Shown in pieces: positions 4,826 to 5,510 of a stretch of 5,510 nt of DNA. Every line of letters begins with the position of its first letter. Positions within the stretch are counted from its first letter, which is position 1. The position numbers were made by a program, and so were the translations under genes. The notes beneath the pieces are model-generated. The model saw nothing but the letters and a program-made list of their open reading frames with translations. It ran no database searches and was not told where the DNA came from. Source of the DNA: Bacteroidota bacterium (GTDB taxonomy: Bacteria > Bacteroidota > Bacteroidia > 2-12-FULL-35-15); NCBI GenBank assembly GCA_023251855.1, contig JAHEYA010000191.1, positions 1 through 5,510 on the forward strand. Reading direction: 5' to 3'.

Positions 4826-5397
4826 AAATAGGTTTATTTTTCGGTTCATTCAATCCTATACATGTAGGGCATTTGGTATTGGCCAATTATATGCTTGAAT
4901 ACACTGACCTGGAGCGCCTCTGGTTTGTTGTTTCTCCTCACAACCCTCATAAAGTAAAAAGTTCTTTAATTGATGAAAAACAACGGTTGCACTTAGTTGA
5001 CCTGGCAATTGGTTTTAACAATAAATTAAAACCTAGCAATATTGAGTTTAAACTTCCTCAGCCCTCTTACACCATCAACACATTAACCTATCTGAAAGAA
5101 AAATATCCACAACATGAATTTGCACTTATTATGGGTGCTGATAATCTTGAAAGTTTTCCTAAATGGAAAAATTATGAAGAGATATTAAAACATCATCAGT
5201 TATATGTTTACCCTCGAAAAAGCAGTAGTATAGGCGAGTTAAAGAATCACCCTCAGGTAAAACTGGTTGATGCTCCGATAATGGAAATTTCATCAACTGC
5301 TATCAGGCAAGCTATTAAAGAGAAAAAAGATATGCGTTACTTTATGCCAGAAGAGGTATGGGAATATATAAAAGAGATGCATTTTTATGAAAAATGA
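4822..5397 (+). CDS. nadD: NadD, nicotinate-nucleotide adenylyltransferase
   Basis: NadD transfers AMP from ATP to nicotinate mononucleotide, making deamido-NAD, the step before NAD synthetase in both de novo and salvage NAD synthesis. It is cytoplasmic. The nucleotidyltransferase motif GSFNPIHVGH spans residues 8-17, with the ATP-binding His14 and His17. MGADNLESFPKW (104-115) is the NadD-specific substrate loop, and the second signature ISSTAIR spans 156-162. At 191 residues it has the family's usual size. A longer reading from a TTG at 4801 adds seven residues (MPTISNS), but family members begin with MKIGLFFGSFNP, so ATG 4822 is chosen. The upstream region holds a repeat and a tiny hydrophobic ORF. 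A strong hairpin follows the stop by three bases, so nadD is probably the last gene of its transcript. Confidence 0.95.
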   Translation: MKIGLFFGSFNPIHVGHLVLANYMLEYTDLERLWFVVSPHNPHKVKSSLIDEKQRLHLVDLAIGFNNKLKPSNIEFKLPQPSYTINTLTYLKEKYPQHEFALIMGADNLESFPKWKNYEEILKHHQLYVYPRKSSSIGELKNHPQVKLVDAPIMEISSTAIRQAIKEKKDMRYFMPEEVWEYIKEMHFYEK

Positions 5398-5400
5398 ATA

Positions 5401-5423
5401 ACCCCGAAGCAGAGCTTCGGGGT
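5401..5423 (+). terminator. Strong hairpin after nadD, probable terminator
   Basis: ACCCCGAAGC (5401-5410) and GCTTCGGGGT (5414-5423) form a perfect 10-bp GC-rich stem with a three-base AGA loop, three bases after the nadD stop. No T-run follows on the plus strand, so it departs from the textbook intrinsic terminator. GC-rich hairpins of this CCCCGAAGC form at gene ends are familiar in Bacteroidota. It may also protect the 3' end of the mRNA. Confidence 0.65.
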
Positions 5424-5459
5424 ATCGTGTTACTCGAAAACAAAGCTTAATTGATTTTT

Positions 5460-5510
5460 ATGAAACAATTTATAATTACTTTTTGGTTCTCCTTGATTCT
5501 GAATATATTT
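5460..5510 (+). CDS. Start of a secreted or membrane protein (cut by window edge)
   Basis: ATG at 5460 opens a frame of 17 codons to the window edge, reading MKQFIITFWFSLILNIF. A basic residue followed by an unbroken hydrophobic stretch is a typical signal peptide or signal anchor. The gene lies downstream of the hairpin after nadD, with 36 bp between hairpin and start. The product cannot be identified from this fragment. Confidence 0.5.
   Translation, partial: MKQFIITFWFSLILNIF

Overview
This window is an AT-rich stretch of bacterial chromosome, most likely from a member of the Bacteroidota. Four things point that way. Ribosome binding sites are poor and A-rich. Several upstream regions carry motifs close to the Bacteroidota promoter form TTG-N(17-23)-TAnnTTTG. 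A secreted beta-propeller protein begins at the left edge. The TM2-type membrane protein and the MKIGLFFGSFNP form of NadD also look typical of that phylum. This assignment is an inference from style; no rRNA or phylogenetic marker is present.

Layout, left to right. Positions 1-413 (minus strand) hold the N-terminal part of a secreted propeller protein that runs off the window. A divergent intergenic region separates it from a plus-strand gene set: a retropepsin-like protease (RimB type, 643-1074), the ATP-grasp glutamate ligase RimK (1105-1992) and an AspA/AstE-like zinc M14 hydrolase (2217-3173). The first two are 30 bp apart. The third is separated from rimK by 224 bp that hold a structured palindromic repeat. 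Next come a MITE-like inverted-repeat element (3204-3339), a Mn-type superoxide dismutase (3426-4055), a terminator-like hairpin, a small TM2-family membrane protein (4172-4594), a second copy of the palindromic repeat (4606-4684), nadD (best start 4822, end 5397), a strong hairpin, and the first 17 codons of another secreted or membrane protein (5460 to the window edge).

The most coherent functional unit is the protease-RimK-hydrolase set. RimK adds glutamate to a protein C-terminus (ribosomal protein S6 in E. coli). The two hydrolases are candidates for trimming or reversing that or a related modification, so together they could be a write-and-erase module. The association of RimK with retropepsin-like and AstE-like hydrolases is known from comparative genomics, so it is not new, but the job of the third gene is not settled. 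SOD (oxidant defence) and NadD (NAD synthesis) are housekeeping genes with no evident link to it.

The non-coding DNA is the more unusual part: two copies of a doubly symmetric repeat, one carrying a palindromic insertion in a hairpin loop; a separate MITE-like element that abuts the SOD promoter; and a 23-codon hydrophobic ORF overlapping the nadD start by ATGA. I saw no tRNA, rRNA, CRISPR array, transposase gene or clear defence system.
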